DNA of 56,918 nt from CAYNHF01 sp964397045 (GTDB lineage Bacteria > Actinomycetota > Acidimicrobiia > Spongiisociales > UBA5794): contig CAYNHF010000041.1 of assembly GCA_964397045.1 (NCBI GenBank), positions 1-56,918 of the forward strand. The letters run 5' to 3'. The notes beneath the pieces are model-generated. The model did not search any database. It was given only the letters and a program-made list of their open reading frames with translations, and was not told where the DNA came from. Position numbers and translations under genes: made by a program. Below, in pieces: positions 23,393 to 32,201 of this stretch (within the stretch, counting starts at the first letter, position 1; every line of letters starts with the position of its first letter).

Positions 23393-24658
23393 TCAGTGAC
23401 CAACCGCGGCAGCCCCTTTCTCGGCCGTCAGGCTGCCGGTTTCGAACCGATCGAGACCAAACGGCTTGATCAGCTCTGGTATCGATGACGTCGCCACCAT
23501 GGCCGCGGTCTGCTCGCCCGCGACCGGACCTGCCTTGAACCCGTAGGTGCCCCAGCCGACATCGACGTAGAAGCCGTCTACCGGAGTAGGCCCGATGATG
23601 GGTCCGAAATCGGGCGTCATATCGCACAGGCCTGCCCACTGCCGGAGGAGCCGCATCCCCCGCAGCGAAGGCATGAGTTCCAACACGTGGCCTGCCAAAC
23701 CCTCTGCGAACCCGAGCGAACCCCGGGTGGAGTACGAGGCGAACGGGTCGACACTGGCGCCGAACACGAGCTCACCACGTGCCGTCTGGCTCACGTAGAC
23801 GTGGAGGGTTCCGGAGACCACCACGGGATCGAGCAGCGGCTGAACCGGCTCGGTAACCGCGGCCTGCAACGGTCGCGTGGTGATAGGGAGGCGCACACCT
23901 GCCATGTCGGCAATCAGCGTGCTCCACCCTGCGGTGCAGTTGACGACAATCGGAGCGGCGATCGGCCCGCGGCTGGTCCCGACACCGATGACGCGACCGC
24001 CGGCAACGTCGATGTCGGTCACCTCGGTCCGCTGATGGATGTGGATGCCGGCCGCGTCCGCGGCGCGGGCGTAACCCCACACCACCGCGTCGTGGCGCAC
24101 GATGCCACCAGGCGGATGCCACAGTGCACCCAGAATCGGGTAGCGAGCCGCGGAGCCGACATCCATGAGCGGTACGAGTCGCTTGATCTCGGCCGGCCCG
24201 ATGACTGCCGAGTCGATACCCACCAGTTTGTTGACCTCGGCTCGCCAGCGCATGGTGCGCAGTGACCCGTCGTTGTGGGCCAACGTCATGTGTCCCCGCG
24301 GTTCGAACATCACGTTGTAGTTGAGATCCGACGCCAGGTTCTGATAGAGGTGGACCGATCGGTCGTAGAAGCGAGAGCCCTCCGGTGTCAGGTAGTTGGA
24401 GCGCACGATCGCCGTGTTGCGGCCGGAGCCGCCGCCACCGATGTAGTTCTTCTCGAGGACCGCTACGTTCGTGATGCCGTGGTTGCGTGCGAGGTAGTAG
24501 GCGGTCGCCAGTCCGTGGATACCGCCACCCACAATGACGACGTCGTACGTTGCCTGCAGTTCATGATGACGCCAGGCCCGAGGCCAGGGTTTGGCGGCGC
24601 TCCCGCGCCCAAACAGGGTCAGGGCCGAGTATCTAGCCGATGTCGTGCGTTTCGGCAC
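23393..24658 (-). CDS. soxB: Sarcosine oxidase beta subunit
   Basis: The product is a 421-residue flavoprotein of the DAO fold. The FAD motif VVIVGGGIHGLATAYYLARN starts near residue 40, after the family-specific leader RYSALTLFGRG...PWPRAWR. The segment GGIVRHDAVVWGYARAADAA carries the His region linked to covalent FMN in the family. The C-terminus DVGWGTYGFKAGPVAGEQTA is typical. I prefer the GTG start at 24658 because GGAGG lies eight bases upstream and the protein then matches family length. A TTG at 24676 is possible. It is the first gene of the sox operon. Confidence 0.88.
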   Translation of the reverse strand: MPKRTTSARYSALTLFGRGSAAKPWPRAWRHHELQATYDVVIVGGGIHGLATAYYLARNHGITNVAVLEKNYIGGGGSGRNTAIVRSNYLTPEGSRFYDRSVHLYQNLASDLNYNVMFEPRGHMTLAHNDGSLRTMRWRAEVNKLVGIDSAVIGPAEIKRLVPLMDVGSAARYPILGALWHPPGGIVRHDAVVWGYARAADAAGIHIHQRTEVTDIDVAGGRVIGVGTSRGPIAAPIVVNCTAGWSTLIADMAGVRLPITTRPLQAAVTEPVQPLLDPVVVSGTLHVYVSQTARGELVFGASVDPFASYSTRGSLGFAEGLAGHVLELMPSLRGMRLLRQWAGLCDMTPDFGPIIGPTPVDGFYVDVGWGTYGFKAGPVAGEQTAAMVATSSIPELIKPFGLDRFETGSLTAEKGAAAVGH

Positions 24659-24955
24659 CCGAGTCACCCTCCGCAACCAGTACGCGACCGTCGGTTCACC
24701 CTAGCTCTACTGGAAACGGTGGTTCAGGCCGGATCGCCGTGAGTATCTGGTCAATCTCCGACGGATCGACTCACTGCAGTCGCGGCGGCCTGTACCTGCG
24801 CAACGAGTCCTGCTTCGTCTGCGGTGTAAAGGAATCGGCAAGTGGGGCCGAACGGTCGAGATGAGGGCCGGCGCCTTCGCCGTTGGTCGCCCACAGCGAC
24901 CATGAGGAGGGGCCCCGATCAGGACCCCCTTCCCATGGTCTTCTGGTGCTCTGGT
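24659..24955. other. Intergenic region upstream of sox operon
   Basis: About 300 bases with no confident gene. A plus-strand frame contains NESCFVCGVKES, but it lacks a start signal and known similarity. The sox promoter must be here. A stem-loop at 24909-24928 is listed separately. Confidence 0.4.
24909..24928 (-). terminator. GC-rich stem-loop after DUF1269-like fragment
   Basis: Seven perfect pairs (GGGGTCC with GGGCCCC on the minus strand) close a six-base loop 28 bases after the stop at 24956. It lacks a T-tract, so termination is inferred. Confidence 0.4.
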
Positions 24956-25324
24956 CTAGGACTCGACGGCGTCGTCGACTTCGCGCTGGGTCTGCGCAAC
25001 GGCCTTCTGGAGCTTGTCATAGTCGCCGGAGCTGATGGCTCTGTTGACCTGCTTGTCTGCCTTGGTCAGCGCCCCCTGGACCCGGTCGAGGTACTGGTCG
25101 TCCATCACCACGAGGATGGCGGAAGAACCCTCCGGGAGGTACTCCTCCAGGTCCACGCCGAGTTCCTTGTCCTCATGCTTCTTCGAGATCTCACCCGCAT
25201 TGGCGCCGATGCCGGCACCAATGCCGGTGGCAAGCAAGAACGGGGGAGCGAAGAGTCCGACGATGGCGCCCACGCCGCCGCCGAGGAGTGCACCACGGCC
25301 AACTTCTGCCTTGCGGAAGACCAC
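24956..25324 (-). pseudogene. 5'-truncated DUF1269-like membrane protein
   Basis: The 122-codon frame opens abruptly at GTG with VVFRKAEVGRGALLGGGVGA, the Gly/Ala-rich hydrophobic hairpin that normally sits in the middle of DUF1269-type proteins. It continues correctly to LEEYLPEGSSAILVVMDDQY and a helical tail rich in Lys and Gln. The first 60-70 residues of the family are missing. An in-frame TGA lies about 65 bases upstream, the intervening codons show no similarity, and there is no ribosome-binding site. I infer decay by 5' deletion. A short functional protein cannot be excluded. Confidence 0.55.
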
Positions 25325-25479
25325 TCGGCACCGATCTTGATCACATTGTGACGCGATCCTGCGGCGTCCGGAGACGTTGCTGAGCGCTCAGCCGGTGGGC
25401 AGACTCGTGGGAAGAGACCGAGCGGGATTTGACCAATCGCTGTCGCGACTTCCTCGATCACCTCTGCTGAAGCTGCCCG

Positions 25480-26793
25480 TCAGCCGAGCACGCTGAATGA
25501 CGAGTCCCGATTGATTTCGCGGTTGCGGCTGTAGGCCCCCATGTCGAGCGTCACGTCGGTATATCGACCCAGAACCTTCACCGAGTCGGCATCGTGATCG
25601 TGGCCTGCTTCGACCTGACGGATCAACTCGGTCATGCAGTACGCCGCGACGGAGGCGTTCTTGAATTGGTTGCCGCTGGTGCCGATCGCCACGTAGAAGC
25701 CGGGCAGGTCGGTCTTGTCGTAGATCGGGATCCAGTCGTCGCTCACATCGTAGAGGTCGACGATCCCCTTCTTCTGGTTCGGGATCCCGAGGTCGGGCAG
25801 GCGCTTCGCCAGTCGGTACACCTGGGTCTGCCACTGGTCGTCGGTCAGGTCCCGGTTGAACAGGTCGGGGTCTTCCACCCACTCCTGCGGGTCGCACTCC
25901 GGGTCCTGGCTGCCCAGCAGGATGTGATTGCCGACCTCGGGCCGGAAGTAGGTGCCCAAGTCGTCGTCGCCTACGAGGGTGCCTTCGTGTTCGAAATCGG
26001 TTCCTTCGGGCGACGGGAGATGGTGGACCTCGTGGCGTAGCGCCCGCGTCTTGATGTTCATCTCTTCGGTGACGCCTGCCATGTCGTTGACGATGAAAGA
26101 GTGAGGCCCTGCCACATTGACGACGATCCGGGCGTCGATCTCAGTGCCGTCTTCGAGGGTCACCCCGGCCACGCGGCCGTTCTCCCGACGAATCGCCGTC
26201 ACCGTGGTGCCGAATCGGAATCGGCCACCCTTGGCTTCGGCGGCTCGCTGCAGGTTATGAGTCGCGAGTTGGGGGTCGGTGATGTACCCGGCCGCCGCGG
26301 AGAACACGGCTCCATCGAGATCATCGGTCGGCTCGCTCCAGAACTCGTCGTCGTCGGCACGGCGAGCAGGGGCGTGGCGGCCGAGGTTCATGGTCGGGTA
26401 CCTCTCGTTGAGCTGCTCGTTGGTCCACACCTCGTAGGGCACTCCGATCTCGTCGAAGAGGGGCAACACCTTGTCGGTGTAGCGGGCATCGTCACCGAGG
26501 TAGACCCCGCCGCATTCGACGAAATCAGCCAGGCCCCGTTCGTCCTCAGCTTCGAGGTAATTGGCCCAATCCCTCCAGTAGAAGAAGCCCTCGTACGCCA
26601 TGGCGACGCCGGCCCACGTGGAATAGTGCGTGCGGATGATGGCGCACGAGTTCGATGTGGATCCGTACCCTGAGGAGGGAAGCTTGTCGAGGTTCAGCGT
26701 GCGGTACCCCGCCTTCGACATCTCGAACGCGAGGTTGGCGCCGATGATGCCTGCGCCGATGATGATCGCGTCGTAGCTTTCGCGTTCGCTCAT
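25480..26793 (-). CDS. FAD-dependent oxidoreductase, DAO family (amine/sarcosine-oxidase-like)
   Basis: The product is a 437-residue single-chain flavoenzyme. The dinucleotide motif IIIGAGIIGANLAFEMSKAG starts at about residue 10. The middle block has AAGYITDPQLATHNLQRAAE and VVNVAGPHSFIVNDMAG, and the end shows GFYVAIGTSGNQFKNASVAA. It resembles beta-subunit-like oxidases acting on N-methylated or secondary amines, so it may complement the sox operon next door, though it is a separate transcription unit. There is no adjacent delta, alpha or gamma partner. The substrate is unknown. GGAAGG upstream of ATG 26793 serves as ribosome-binding site. Confidence 0.8.
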   Translation of the reverse strand: MSERESYDAIIIGAGIIGANLAFEMSKAGYRTLNLDKLPSSGYGSTSNSCAIIRTHYSTWAGVAMAYEGFFYWRDWANYLEAEDERGLADFVECGGVYLGDDARYTDKVLPLFDEIGVPYEVWTNEQLNERYPTMNLGRHAPARRADDDEFWSEPTDDLDGAVFSAAAGYITDPQLATHNLQRAAEAKGGRFRFGTTVTAIRRENGRVAGVTLEDGTEIDARIVVNVAGPHSFIVNDMAGVTEEMNIKTRALRHEVHHLPSPEGTDFEHEGTLVGDDDLGTYFRPEVGNHILLGSQDPECDPQEWVEDPDLFNRDLTDDQWQTQVYRLAKRLPDLGIPNQKKGIVDLYDVSDDWIPIYDKTDLPGFYVAIGTSGNQFKNASVAAYCMTELIRQVEAGHDHDADSVKVLGRYTDVTLDMGAYSRNREINRDSSFSVLG

Positions 26794-27140
26794 GACCCTG
26801 CCTTCCGATGGTGACCGCTCCAGGTTTGCTGAGGCTACTCAACGATGTCAACGCGTGACGAAGACGCTGCGGGCGACCCTGCCACTCTGGATGTGCAACG
26901 AGTGGCCAACGTCGCCACGGATCACGACTTCGCTCCCGCACCATCCTGCGGCAACCACCTTGAAGCGGAAGGGGGTCAGCAGGTTGGCTGTTTCGACGAC
27001 CACCTGCTGGGCGATGGCTCGCAGTGCGCGGCCCGGACCCCCTCGCCTCCTCTCCGCTCGGCATCGGCACTTCGTCGGGGATAGCATTGGGGAGCCGGCG
27101 AGAGTCGATATCGGGAGCCCCCGGCAGCGAGGGAGAAGCA
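26794..27140. other. Divergent intergenic region with a possible small minus-strand gene
   Basis: A minus-strand frame ending at 26848 reads IAQQVVVETANLLTPFRFKV and on to SVFVTR, with strongly G/C-ending codons. It could start at ATG 27087 (79 codons), but its first 25 codons look non-coding and I see no clear start signal. The region also has to hold the promoters for the flavoenzyme and the rhodanese. Confidence 0.35.
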
Positions 27141-27515
27141 GTGACATCCATGGATCAGTACCTGGCGGAGGCGCGCTCCAGCCTGGATCGAATTGCTGCC
27201 GAGGATCTCGAGGCAGTGATGGCGGCCGGTGCCCTCGTTGTCGACATTCGTCCGATTGAGCAGCGCCGGCGCGACGGAGAACTGGAGGGGGCGGCGGTGA
27301 TCCAGCGCAATGTGTTGGAGTGGCGCCTTGCCCCATCGAGCGCGGCGCGGGAACATGACCTCGACGATTCCAGTCGTGTCGTGATCGTCTGTGACCAGGG
27401 GTATCAATCGAGCCTGGCGGCAGCCACTCTTCAAACGCTGGGTCTTCCGGGTGCGACCGATCTCATTGGTGGCTACCAGGCATTGATGGGCGGTCCTTAC
27501 GACCCGAATGGCTGA
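27141..27515 (+). CDS. Rhodanese-like domain protein
   Basis: The product is a 124-residue single rhodanese domain. LVVDIRPIEQRRRDGELEGA is the first conserved strand and turn, VIVCDQGYQSSLAAATLQTL carries the active-site Cys in a CxxGYxS loop, and DLIGGYQALMG is the closing element. Such proteins move sulfane sulfur, but the acceptor is unknown. The start is taken as GTG 27141, five bases after GGGAG. An ATG three codons later is possible. No operon partner is seen. Confidence 0.82.
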   Translation: MTSMDQYLAEARSSLDRIAAEDLEAVMAAGALVVDIRPIEQRRRDGELEGAAVIQRNVLEWRLAPSSAAREHDLDDSSRVVIVCDQGYQSSLAAATLQTLGLPGATDLIGGYQALMGGPYDPNG

Positions 27516-27710
27516 ATCGCGGCTCAGCTACCGGCCCACCGTGTGGCTTGGTTGCTGTGATCGCAGTACGCCGCGCGGCGTTGCGGGGAGGTACCGATCA
27601 GCGATACCTCCAACTCAGCAGCCCAGGTGACCGTCGGAACCGGCTGTGATGGCGCCCTCCCCTTCCATCCGAGGCCCTGACATAAGGTCTTTCGCCTCTA
27701 TGGCGTCCCC

Positions 27711-27739
27711 TTGTTGCGGGTTGAACGCCCATTTACAAT
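27711..27739 (+). promoter_or_regulatory. Promoter of tetR-ABC operon
   Basis: TTGTTG (27711-27716) and TACAAT (27734-27739) are separated by exactly 17 bases. The predicted transcription start is at or next to the A of the ATG at 27747, so the mRNA would be leaderless. Confidence 0.6.
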
Positions 27740-27757
27740 ACTGAACATGAGTTCAGT
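27740..27757. promoter_or_regulatory. TetR operator overlapping the start codon
   Basis: A perfect inverted repeat, ACTGAAC-ATGA-GTTCAGT, directly follows the -10 box, with the central ATG being the tetR start codon. A dimeric repressor bound here would block promoter clearance, giving autorepression of the operon. Confidence 0.65.
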
Positions 27758-28496
27758 TTCGGCCGCGGTGGACGGTGGTTCGGTACTCGACGATCGCACC
27801 ACGAAGGCGCGTATCCGTGACGCAGCAATCGAGTGCTTCGCGGCGAAGGGAGCGGAAGGGACCACTGCCCGGAAGGTCGCTGCAGCCGCCGGAGTATCTC
27901 CGGGCCTGGTCATGCACCACTACGGCTCGATGGATGGGCTGCGCCTCACCTGCGATGAACATGTTGCTTCGACCATCCGCCGCCACAAGGAGGAAGCACT
28001 TGCTGCCGGTCCCAACCTCGACGTGCTCGCTGCGCTGCAAAGCGTGGGTTCAGGGCCGCTGATGGGCTACCTGGCTTCGAGGCTGGGCGATGATTCGCCG
28101 GCGGTGGCGAAGCTCGTGGATGATCTGGTCTCGGATGCCGAGAGCTATCTGGAACAAGGTGTCGAAACCGGGATGGTACGTCCTTCTCCGAACCCGCGAG
28201 GCCGAGCCGCGGTGTTGCTGTTGTGGGCGCTGGGTGCGCTCGTGCTGCATCGGCACGTGCGAAGGATTCTGGGAGTTGACCTCATTGCTCCCGATATTGC
28301 CGAGGATCCCGCCATCGGAAGATATGCCGGGCCCGCGTACGAAGTCATGGGCCAAGGCGTCTTCACCACCAGCTTCGCCGCCCGATTGCAGGAGGTGTTC
28401 CCTGCGGTGTCGGACGGAGCCGACGGCGACGATTTGCCAGCCTCACCCGAACCAGCGACAGACAATTCGAACCCTGCGAGCAAGGAATCCACATGA
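27747..28496 (+). CDS. TetR-family transcriptional regulator
   Basis: The product is a 249-residue regulator. The N-terminal helix-turn-helix is clear: IRDAAIECFAAKGAEGTTAR, then VAAAAGVSPGLVMHHYGSMD. The helical ligand domain follows, with an acidic, Pro/Ser-rich tail. No Shine-Dalgarno precedes the ATG, consistent with a leaderless transcript. Its stop overlaps the ABC ATPase start (ATGA), so it almost certainly controls the exporter it is coupled to. The ligand is unknown but is probably a substrate of that exporter. Confidence 0.88.
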   Translation: MSSVSAAVDGGSVLDDRTTKARIRDAAIECFAAKGAEGTTARKVAAAAGVSPGLVMHHYGSMDGLRLTCDEHVASTIRRHKEEALAAGPNLDVLAALQSVGSGPLMGYLASRLGDDSPAVAKLVDDLVSDAESYLEQGVETGMVRPSPNPRGRAAVLLLWALGALVLHRHVRRILGVDLIAPDIAEDPAIGRYAGPAYEVMGQGVFTTSFAARLQEVFPAVSDGADGDDLPASPEPATDNSNPASKEST

Positions 28497-29401
28497 CCGA
28501 TCAGATCGCGATCTACACCGATGGGCTGACCAAGCACTACGGAGATGTTCACGCCCTCGTGGACCTCGACCTGGCGATACGTCCCGGCGAGATCTTTGGG
28601 TTCCTGGGCCCAAATGGCGCGGGCAAGACCACCATGATCCGGACGGTTCTCGATGAGATTCGCCCCACCGCGGGCCGTGCCGAGATTCTGGGAATGGACT
28701 CTCACGAGCAAGTAGTCGAGATTCGTCGCTTCATCGGGTACGTACCCGGTGATCTCACCATGTATCCCAACCTCACGGGACGCGACACCCTCACCTACTA
28801 CGCCAATCTGCGCGGCGGGGTCGACTGGACATACGTCGACGAACTGGCAGAGCGGCTCGATGCCGACCTGACGAAGAAGGTCGGTGACCTCTCCTCCGGC
28901 AATCGCCAGAAGGTCGGGTTGATCCAAGCGTTCATGAATGAGCCGGACGTGCTGATCATGGACGAGCCAAGCTCTGGTCTCGATCCACTCGTGCAGCGCG
29001 AGTTCCAGACCATGATGCGCGAGGTTGCTGCGGCGGGCCGGACCGTGTTCCTGTCCAGCCATACCCTTTCCGAGGTGCAGCGCGTTGCCGATCGGGTCGG
29101 GATCATCCGCCACGGCCATCTGATTGCCGTCGAGGCCGTGTCGAGTCTGCGATCGAAGGCGATCCGTCGAGTCGACCTGTACTTCGACGGGCCGGTGGAC
29201 GCTGCGGTGTTCGCAGCAGTCTCAGGCGCTCACGATGTCGAGGTCGAGAATCATCACGTCACGATGTCGTTCGACGGCCGGGTGGAGGCACTACTCGAAG
29301 CCAGCGCAGGGCGATACACCCTGGTGGACATCCACACTCAGGAGGCAGACCTCGAAGAAATCTTCCTCACCTACTACCGCGATGAGGAGGTGACCGTCTG
29401 A
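28493..29401 (+). CDS. ABC-2 exporter ATP-binding protein
   Basis: The product is a 302-residue ATPase. Walker A GPNGAGKTTM is near residue 40, the signature LSSGNRQKVGL near 136, and Walker B VLIMDEPSSGLDP near 156, with a switch His in LSSHTL. The C-terminal 80 residues form the regulatory extension common in drug or lipid exporters. It overlaps both neighbours (ATGA with tetR, TGATG with the permease). Confidence 0.88.
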   Translation: MTDQIAIYTDGLTKHYGDVHALVDLDLAIRPGEIFGFLGPNGAGKTTMIRTVLDEIRPTAGRAEILGMDSHEQVVEIRRFIGYVPGDLTMYPNLTGRDTLTYYANLRGGVDWTYVDELAERLDADLTKKVGDLSSGNRQKVGLIQAFMNEPDVLIMDEPSSGLDPLVQREFQTMMREVAAAGRTVFLSSHTLSEVQRVADRVGIIRHGHLIAVEAVSSLRSKAIRRVDLYFDGPVDAAVFAAVSGAHDVEVENHHVTMSFDGRVEALLEASAGRYTLVDIHTQEADLEEIFLTYYRDEEVTV

Positions 29402-31056
29402 TGCTCGCCAATGTCTTCACCAAGACGATCCGCGACCGGTGGCGAGGAGAAGCGATCGCCGTTGTGACTTTGGCAGTGATGTTTGCCTTTGCGATGGCCG
29501 TCTACCGCGACATTGATCTCTCGTTCTATACGGACCTTCCGGAGGCGTTCAGGTCGCTGGTCAACATCCCGGAGGATGCCGATATCGCGTCGCTGGCCTA
29601 CGGCGCCGTCTACGGGTCGTACGGAGCCATGACTCTGGCCGCAATGTCAATTGTGATGGGTTCTGCCTCGATTGCAGGTGAAGAGCGGAAGGGCACCCTC
29701 GGCCTCCTGCTCAGTAATCCGAGGAGTCGCACCAACGTTCTCGTCGCCAAGGCCGCAGCCATGGTGCTGCTCACCGGTCTCGGGGCGCTCTTCCTCTGGG
29801 GGGCCGGCGAACTTGCTCCGGCAATCCTCGATGTCTCGATCGGGGAAACCCACGTCGGAGCGTTTGCGTTTCACCTGTTCGTGATGGCGCTCTTCTTCGG
29901 ATTCCTCGCTATGGCGGTCGGAGCCTGGGTTGGGAGTCCTGCCCTGGCATCCGGTGTAGCCGCCGCCGTGATGCTCATCTCGTTCGTCGCCGCAGGCCTG
30001 TTTCCGATCATCGAAGGACTCGAGAACCTCGCCAAGGCGTTTCCGTGGTACTACTTCATCGGCAGCCAACCCGTGAACAACGGAGTGGACTGGGGTCACC
30101 TGGGTGTGCTCCTTGCCGGGATCTTGATGTTCGCAGTTGCCGCGTTGGTCGGCGTCAATCGACGCGACCTGAAGTCTCAGACGGTGGGGACGACGCTGGT
30201 CGATCGGCTGCGCAGCAACCCGATGACGCAGCAGGTGTTTGATCGGTTGGCAGGGTCGACCCGCGTATCCCAGATCTGGATCAAGACGGCTTCAGAGCAT
30301 CAGGGCCTGCTGCTGATCACGGCGGGAGCCATGTTCTTCATGGGGGTCATGATCGGTCCCATGTACACGCTGATGGACGAGTCGCTGGCCAGGCTGTCCG
30401 ACCAATTCCCGGAGACGTTGCTGGCCCTCTTCGGGGGCGGCGACATGAGCACACCGGAAGGCTTCTTTCAGATCGAGATCTTCGGCCTGATGGCCCCGAT
30501 CGCGGTGATGGTCGTCGCCGTCGCGATCGGGGCGCGGGCGCTCGCCGGCGAGGAAGAGCACAACACCATGGGGCTTCTGCTCGCCAATCCGATTCGCCGC
30601 TCGAAGGTCGTACTCGAGAAGATGTGGGCCATGGTGTTTTACGCCTTCGTGGTGGGGTTCGCGATCTTCGCCAGCGTGGCAATCGGATCTCTGCTGGGAG
30701 GTCTGGGAATGAACCTGGGCAACGTCGCTGCCGCGTCGCTCCTGGTGACACTGGTGGGCCTGGTCTTCGGGTCGCTGTCGCTGGCGTTGAGCGCCGGTAC
30801 CGGGCAGGTCAAGATCGCGGTGTACGGGGCCGTCGGCGCAGCACTCACCTGCTACGTGTGGAATGCCTTTCTGCAGTTGGACGAGAGCCTGGCGGAGTGG
30901 GCCCGGCTGTCTCCGTTTTACTACTACCTCGGAAACGACCCGTTGGCAGAGGGCATGCATTGGGGGCACGGCGCTCTGCTCGCGGGAATCTCTGTCATGC
31001 TGATCGGAACGGCGGTCTGGCTGTTCGCGCGGAGGGACCTGCGGCAAGCCGGCTAA
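29401..31056 (+). CDS. ABC-2 exporter permease, duplicated
   Basis: The product is a 551-residue membrane protein made of two similar six-helix halves. Each half has a first helix, a periplasmic loop ending in a similar motif (AGEERKGTLGLLLSNPRSRT in half one, AGEEEHNTMGLLLANPIRRS in half two), and a last loop PWYYFIGSQPVNNGVDWGH matched by PFYYYLGNDPLAEGMHWGH. The ATPase homodimer would thus serve one polypeptide. It exports an unknown hydrophobic compound under TetR control. Confidence 0.85.
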   Translation: MLANVFTKTIRDRWRGEAIAVVTLAVMFAFAMAVYRDIDLSFYTDLPEAFRSLVNIPEDADIASLAYGAVYGSYGAMTLAAMSIVMGSASIAGEERKGTLGLLLSNPRSRTNVLVAKAAAMVLLTGLGALFLWGAGELAPAILDVSIGETHVGAFAFHLFVMALFFGFLAMAVGAWVGSPALASGVAAAVMLISFVAAGLFPIIEGLENLAKAFPWYYFIGSQPVNNGVDWGHLGVLLAGILMFAVAALVGVNRRDLKSQTVGTTLVDRLRSNPMTQQVFDRLAGSTRVSQIWIKTASEHQGLLLITAGAMFFMGVMIGPMYTLMDESLARLSDQFPETLLALFGGGDMSTPEGFFQIEIFGLMAPIAVMVVAVAIGARALAGEEEHNTMGLLLANPIRRSKVVLEKMWAMVFYAFVVGFAIFASVAIGSLLGGLGMNLGNVAAASLLVTLVGLVFGSLSLALSAGTGQVKIAVYGAVGAALTCYVWNAFLQLDESLAEWARLSPFYYYLGNDPLAEGMHWGHGALLAGISVMLIGTAVWLFARRDLRQAG

Positions 31057-31091
31057 GAGTTCCACCCCGCTGGTATCGGCAGGCAAGGCGG

Positions 31092-32201
31092 TCAGCCGAT
31101 GCGCCATCGTTCGAGGGCGTCGAAATCAGGCGTGACGCCGAGACCGGGGCCATCCGGCGCCGCGATCATCCCGTCTGCGCCGACGACGAGCGGTTCCGGG
31201 AGCATGAAATCGCGGCGCTCCATCGACCAGCCGGGAGGGTCGAAAGGGACTTCGAGGAATGGGGAGGTGGACAGCGCCAGCGCAGCATGCAGATTGACGA
31301 GGAGTCCGAGACCGGTGGACCAGGTGTGGGGCGACCACTGGATGCCTGCCCGTTTCGCCCATTGCGCCACGTGACGGGAGCCGTTGATGCCGCCGGCGAG
31401 CACCACGTCATTCTGGATGACGTCAAACGCTCCTGCGTCGATCAGCGACTTGGTTTCGCGCAGGCTTCGCACCATTTCGCCTCCGGCGATTCGCACCTCA
31501 GAGGACTCACGCAATCGGGTGTAGTCCTCCACCGCGTCGGTGTGGAGCGGTTCCTCAAGCCAGTACACGTCGAGTTCGGCAAGGGCCCGGGTGCAAGCCT
31601 GCGCAGTCGCCAGGTTCCATCTGCGCGACCGGTCACCCGGCATCCGCCACGCGTGATTGGCATCGGCCATAATTTCCATCGTGCCGCCGACGGTCTCGCG
31701 CACCTTCGCCACAACGGCGACGTCCTTCCGCCAATCATCGTGGTGGAGGCGGATCTTCAGTGCCTTGTACCCCTGATCGCGGCATTCGAGGGTGCGCTCC
31801 ACCCGTTCGCCGACTTGGAGGCGTTCTCCCGTGGAGGCATAGGCGAGCATTGCGGTGCGAGTCCCCCCGAGGAGCTTCCACAGCGGCACGTTCCGTGCGC
31901 GAGCCAGGGCGTCGCGTGCTGCAACCTCCACCGTCCAATTGCGGCCGCGGTGGAAGTCGACCGTCTGGACCGTGTCGAAGACACGGGCGGTGTCCCCGGG
32001 ATCAATGCCGACGAGGAGCGATTCGAGGAGTTCCAGATCGGGGACGGGCGTTCCACCTGCGTAGCCGCTGACGCCGGCGTCGGTGTGGACTGCCACGATG
32101 GTCTCGTGGACATGTCTGCGCGGGGCGGGGTCCCAGGCCGCGGAGAAGGGTGGGTCGAGCGGGAGCCGATAACGTCGGGCTTCGAGCGCGGTGATCTTCA
32201 C
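31092..32201 (-). CDS. Mandelate racemase/muconate lactonizing-type enolase superfamily enzyme
   Basis: The product is a 369-residue enzyme. Mg2+ ligands are visible at Asp180 (MADANHAW), Glu216 (WLEEPLH) and Glu242 (IAGGEM). The base pair is Lys149 in LKIRL (KxR rather than KxK) and an Asp265/His292 dyad (QNDVV, SPHTWSTG), which places it in the mandelate racemase subgroup of acid-sugar dehydratases and racemases rather than with the DxD dipeptide epimerases. The GTG start overlaps the upstream ABC ATPase stop (GTGA). It is the last gene of the importer operon, so the imported compound is probably its substrate or precursor. Confidence 0.83.
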   Translation of the reverse strand: MKITALEARRYRLPLDPPFSAAWDPAPRRHVHETIVAVHTDAGVSGYAGGTPVPDLELLESLLVGIDPGDTARVFDTVQTVDFHRGRNWTVEVAARDALARARNVPLWKLLGGTRTAMLAYASTGERLQVGERVERTLECRDQGYKALKIRLHHDDWRKDVAVVAKVRETVGGTMEIMADANHAWRMPGDRSRRWNLATAQACTRALAELDVYWLEEPLHTDAVEDYTRLRESSEVRIAGGEMVRSLRETKSLIDAGAFDVIQNDVVLAGGINGSRHVAQWAKRAGIQWSPHTWSTGLGLLVNLHAALALSTSPFLEVPFDPPGWSMERRDFMLPEPLVVGADGMIAAPDGPGLGVTPDFDALERWRIG

